DNA of 7,093 nucleotides. Origin: Azoarcus sp. GTDB lineage: Bacteria > Pseudomonadota > Gammaproteobacteria > Burkholderiales > Rhodocyclaceae. Numbering within the stretch: position 1 is the stretch's first letter; every line of letters starts with the position of its first letter. Shown here piece after piece: positions 5,108 to 7,093 of this stretch. The position numbers were made by a program, and so were the translations under genes. The notes below the pieces were generated by a model, which had not been told where the DNA came from, ran no database searches, and saw only the letters and a program-made list of their open reading frames with translations. The stretch spans positions 1 to 7,093 of the forward strand of contig JAIRNL010000285.1 of the NCBI GenBank assembly GCA_031258035.1, read 5' to 3'.

Positions 5108-5818
5108 ATGACCGCCGCGCTCTCCCTGAAACCCCACATCATGGTCGTCGAGGATCAACCCGACATTACCGAGCTGATCCTGATCAACCTGCGCCACAAC
5201 GGCTTCGAGGTCAGCGCGTTCGCCGACGGCCTCGAAGCCCAGCAGGCGCTCGACCAGCGCCTGCCCGATCTCGTCCTGCTCGACTGGATGCTGCCCGGCC
5301 ACCTGAGCGGGCTGGAACTGGCGCGCAAATGGCGGGCCGCGCCGCACACGCGGGAGGTGCCGATCATCATGCTGACCGCGAAGAGCGAAGAATCCGACAA
5401 ACTGGCTGGCCTGAACAGCGGCGCGGACGATTACATCACCAAGCCCTTTTCTCCCCGCGAACTCGTCGCCCGCATCCATGCCGTGCTGCGCCGCCGCGCC
5501 CCCGAACGGCTTGCCGACAAGATGACCGTCGGGCCGCTGTCGCTCGACATGGAAGAGCTTCGCGTCCGCTATCGCAACGAGGAACGCAAGCTCGGCCCGA
5601 CCGAAATCCGCCTCCTGTATTGCCTGATGAAGCGCCCGGAGCGCATCTACAGCCGCGCCCAACTGCTCGACGAAATCTGGGGACGGCAGACCTTCATCGA
5701 AGAGCGCACCGTCGACGTCCACATCAAGCGCCTGCGCGAAGCCCTGAAAGAAGGCAGCGACATGATCGAGACCGTGCGCGGCGCGGGATACCGCCTGACG
5801 ACGAAGCATTGCGACTGA
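5108..5818 (+). CDS. phoB: Phosphate regulon response regulator PhoB
   Basis: 236 residues, an OmpR/PhoB-type two-component response regulator. Receiver domain about 9-128: acidic pocket Glu15-Asp16, phosphoacceptor Asp59 in LLDWMLPG, switch Thr90 in MLTA, and Lys112 in TKPFSPRELVAR. The winged-helix DNA-binding domain is about 138-233. Its recognition helix region RTVDVHIKRLR 200-210 and the wing ending in VRGAGYRL 223-230 closely match classical PhoB, consistent with the CTGTCA repeats ahead of pstS. The loop after Asp59 reads PGHLSG, one residue longer than the PGGSG of E. coli PhoB. The start is nine bases after phoU, with GAGG at 5097-5100 overlapping the phoU stop and seven bases upstream. 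Phosphorylated PhoB should activate this operon and other Pho genes. Confidence 0.96.
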   Translation: MTAALSLKPHIMVVEDQPDITELILINLRHNGFEVSAFADGLEAQQALDQRLPDLVLLDWMLPGHLSGLELARKWRAAPHTREVPIIMLTAKSEESDKLAGLNSGADDYITKPFSPRELVARIHAVLRRRAPERLADKMTVGPLSLDMEELRVRYRNEERKLGPTEIRLLYCLMKRPERIYSRAQLLDEIWGRQTFIEERTVDVHIKRLREALKEGSDMIETVRGAGYRLTTKHCD

Positions 5819-5822
5819 CCCC

Positions 5823-7093
5823 ATGCCCGGCCTGCCTTCCCGCCTGACCATCCTGTTGTTCCTCATGGGCACGGGCGCGGGCATCGCCAGCCTGTTCGAG
5901 CACACGATCGCCGGCGTGGGCCTCGGCATCGCGCTGGGCGCCTGTCTCTGGCTGGCCTGGGACACCTGGGGCTTCCTGCGCTTTCTGACCTGGTTGCGCC
6001 GGCTGCACGAAGAACCGGACGCGCCGCCGTGCCGCCTGCCCGGCATGTGGCGCGAAGCGGTCGAGCGCGTATCCCGCCTGCTGCGCCAGCAGACCCGCCT
6101 GATGCGGGAGAGCGAAAGCCGCCTCCAGAACCTCCAGGACGGCCTGCAAGCCTCGCCAAACGGCGTCATCGTCCTCGACGGACAGGCCCGCATCGAATGG
6201 TGCAACCAGACGGCCTGCCGGCACTTCGGCCTCGACGCCCGGCGCGACATCGCCCAGTCGGTCACGCATCTGCTGCGCGACCCCGCCTTCGTCGCCCACC
6301 TCGTCGCGCGGGATTTCGACCACGCCGTCATCCTGACCAGCCCAACCAGCGCCGCCGCCTTTCCCCCGCGCCTGTCCGTGCGGCTCTGCCCCTACGGACA
6401 GGGCCGCATGCTCCTGATCTCGCAGGACATCACCGTCTTCGAGCAGGCCGAGGCGATGCGGCGCGACTTCATCGCCAACGTCTCCCACGAAATCCGCACC
6501 CCGCTCACCGTGCTGGCCGGGTTCATCGAAACCATGCAGACGCTGCCGCTTTCCGGCGACCAATGCCGGGAATACCTCGAACGCATGGCGCGGCAGGCCG
6601 AGCACATGCGGCGGCTGGTCGACGATCTGCTCACCCTCTCCCGCCTGGAAGACAGCCCGCCGCCCGATCCGGAAGAATGGACGCCCGTGCAAACGCTGCT
6701 CCAGCAGATCGAAGCCGACGCCCGCGCCCTGTCCGCGCTCACCACCGGCGAAAACGCGCCACACCGCATCGTCTTTCCGGAAGCGGCGGCGCTGGCTCGG
6801 GCCGGAGAAATCGCGGGCACGGCGACCGAGCTGCAAAGCGCCTTCTTCAACCTCGTGAACAACGCCATCCGTTACACCCCTCCCGGCGGCGACATCGACG
6901 TCCGCTGGACACCGCGCCCCGACGGCGGCGCCTGTTTTTCCGTGCGCGACAGCGGCCCCGGCATCGCGCCCGAGCACATCCCGAGGCTCACCGAGCGTTT
7001 CTACCGCATCGACTCCGCCCGCTCCCGCGCCACCGGCGGCACCGGGCTGGGGCTGTCCATCGTCAAGCACGTGCTGCAACGCCACGACGCCAC
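5823..7093 (+). CDS. phoR: Phosphate regulon sensor histidine kinase PhoR (C-terminus cut by window end)
   Basis: 423 complete codons are present and the frame is open to the window edge; E. coli PhoR has 431 residues, so only a short tail is missing. Two hydrophobic segments at about 7-24 and 29-48 form a hairpin with almost no periplasmic loop, as in PhoR, which senses the transporter and PhoU rather than an external ligand. A charged linker and helix (60-105) lead to a PAS-type domain at about 106-205 (ASPNGVIVLD 110-119, RIEWCNQTA 123-131). The kinase core has the H-box NVSHEIRTPL 219-228 with phosphorylated His222, N-box NLVNNAIRYTP 343-353, G1 DSGPGIAPEH 376-385, F-box region ERFYRID 391-397 and G2 GGTGLGLSIVKH 405-416. 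The ATG is four bases after the phoB stop with no good Shine-Dalgarno, suggesting coupled translation. It phosphorylates PhoB Asp59 and can remove the phosphate. Confidence 0.95.
   Translation, partial: MPGLPSRLTILLFLMGTGAGIASLFEHTIAGVGLGIALGACLWLAWDTWGFLRFLTWLRRLHEEPDAPPCRLPGMWREAVERVSRLLRQQTRLMRESESRLQNLQDGLQASPNGVIVLDGQARIEWCNQTACRHFGLDARRDIAQSVTHLLRDPAFVAHLVARDFDHAVILTSPTSAAAFPPRLSVRLCPYGQGRMLLISQDITVFEQAEAMRRDFIANVSHEIRTPLTVLAGFIETMQTLPLSGDQCREYLERMARQAEHMRRLVDDLLTLSRLEDSPPPDPEEWTPVQTLLQQIEADARALSALTTGENAPHRIVFPEAAALARAGEIAGTATELQSAFFNLVNNAIRYTPPGGDIDVRWTPRPDGGACFSVRDSGPGIAPEHIPRLTERFYRIDSARSRATGGTGLGLSIVKHVLQRHDA

Noticed and set aside
4379..6331. A 650-codon open frame on the minus strand across phoU, phoB and phoR
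   Set aside because: It is antisense to three clear genes with conserved motifs, is low-complexity and rich in Arg, Gly, Gln and Asp, and shows no recognisable domain. Long antisense frames are common in GC-rich coding DNA.
5724..7085. A 453-codon open frame on the minus strand opposite phoR
   Set aside because: It mirrors the phoR codon pattern and has no family resemblance; phoR on the + strand has all kinase motifs.
1..7093. CRISPR array, tRNA, rRNA, insertion sequence ends or toxin-antitoxin pair
   Set aside because: Looked for and not seen. No regularly spaced long repeats, no cloverleaf-like segments and no transposase frames beyond the partial Rpn-family start.

Overview
The window holds an almost complete phosphate-acquisition and phosphate-sensing locus of the order pstS-pstC-pstA-pstB-phoU-phoB-phoR, all on the + strand. 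At the left edge, reading the other way, is the first 29 codons of an unrelated Rpn/YhgA-family gene. The DNA is GC-rich. This gene order and the PhoR sequence style (the PAS-region stretch ASPNGVIVLD followed by RIEWCNQTA) suggest a betaproteobacterium, most likely Burkholderiales. That placement is recalled from family knowledge, not computed.

Layout: 1-89 (-) is the 5' end of the Rpn-type PD-(D/E)XK nuclease gene. 90-451 is a non-coding divergent region rich in small dyads and direct repeats. 452-485 is a well-formed PhoB box plus -10 element for pstS. 515-1570 is pstS; 1571-1741 is a gap with a terminator-like hairpin; 1742-2710 is pstC; 2707-3573 is pstA; 3570-4382 is pstB; 4397-5098 is phoU; 5108-5818 is phoB; 5823 to the window end is phoR, lacking only its last residues.

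How it works: PstS binds periplasmic phosphate. PstC and PstA form the membrane channel and PstB is the ATPase. PhoU links transporter status to the PhoR histidine kinase, which phosphorylates PhoB. PhoB then binds the box ahead of pstS, so the locus forms a closed autoregulatory circuit. Gene junctions are tight: ATGA overlaps at C/A and A/B, and gaps of 14, 9 and 4 bases afterwards. The exception is pstS-pstC, where a GC hairpin with a nearby T-run may lower downstream expression relative to the binding protein.

I see no new defence, mobile or catalytic system; this is a canonical Pho locus. The parts not explained by known annotation are the repeat-rich region between the Rpn gene and pstS, the pstS-pstC hairpin, and a reversal of G/C strand bias part-way along a co-directional operon.
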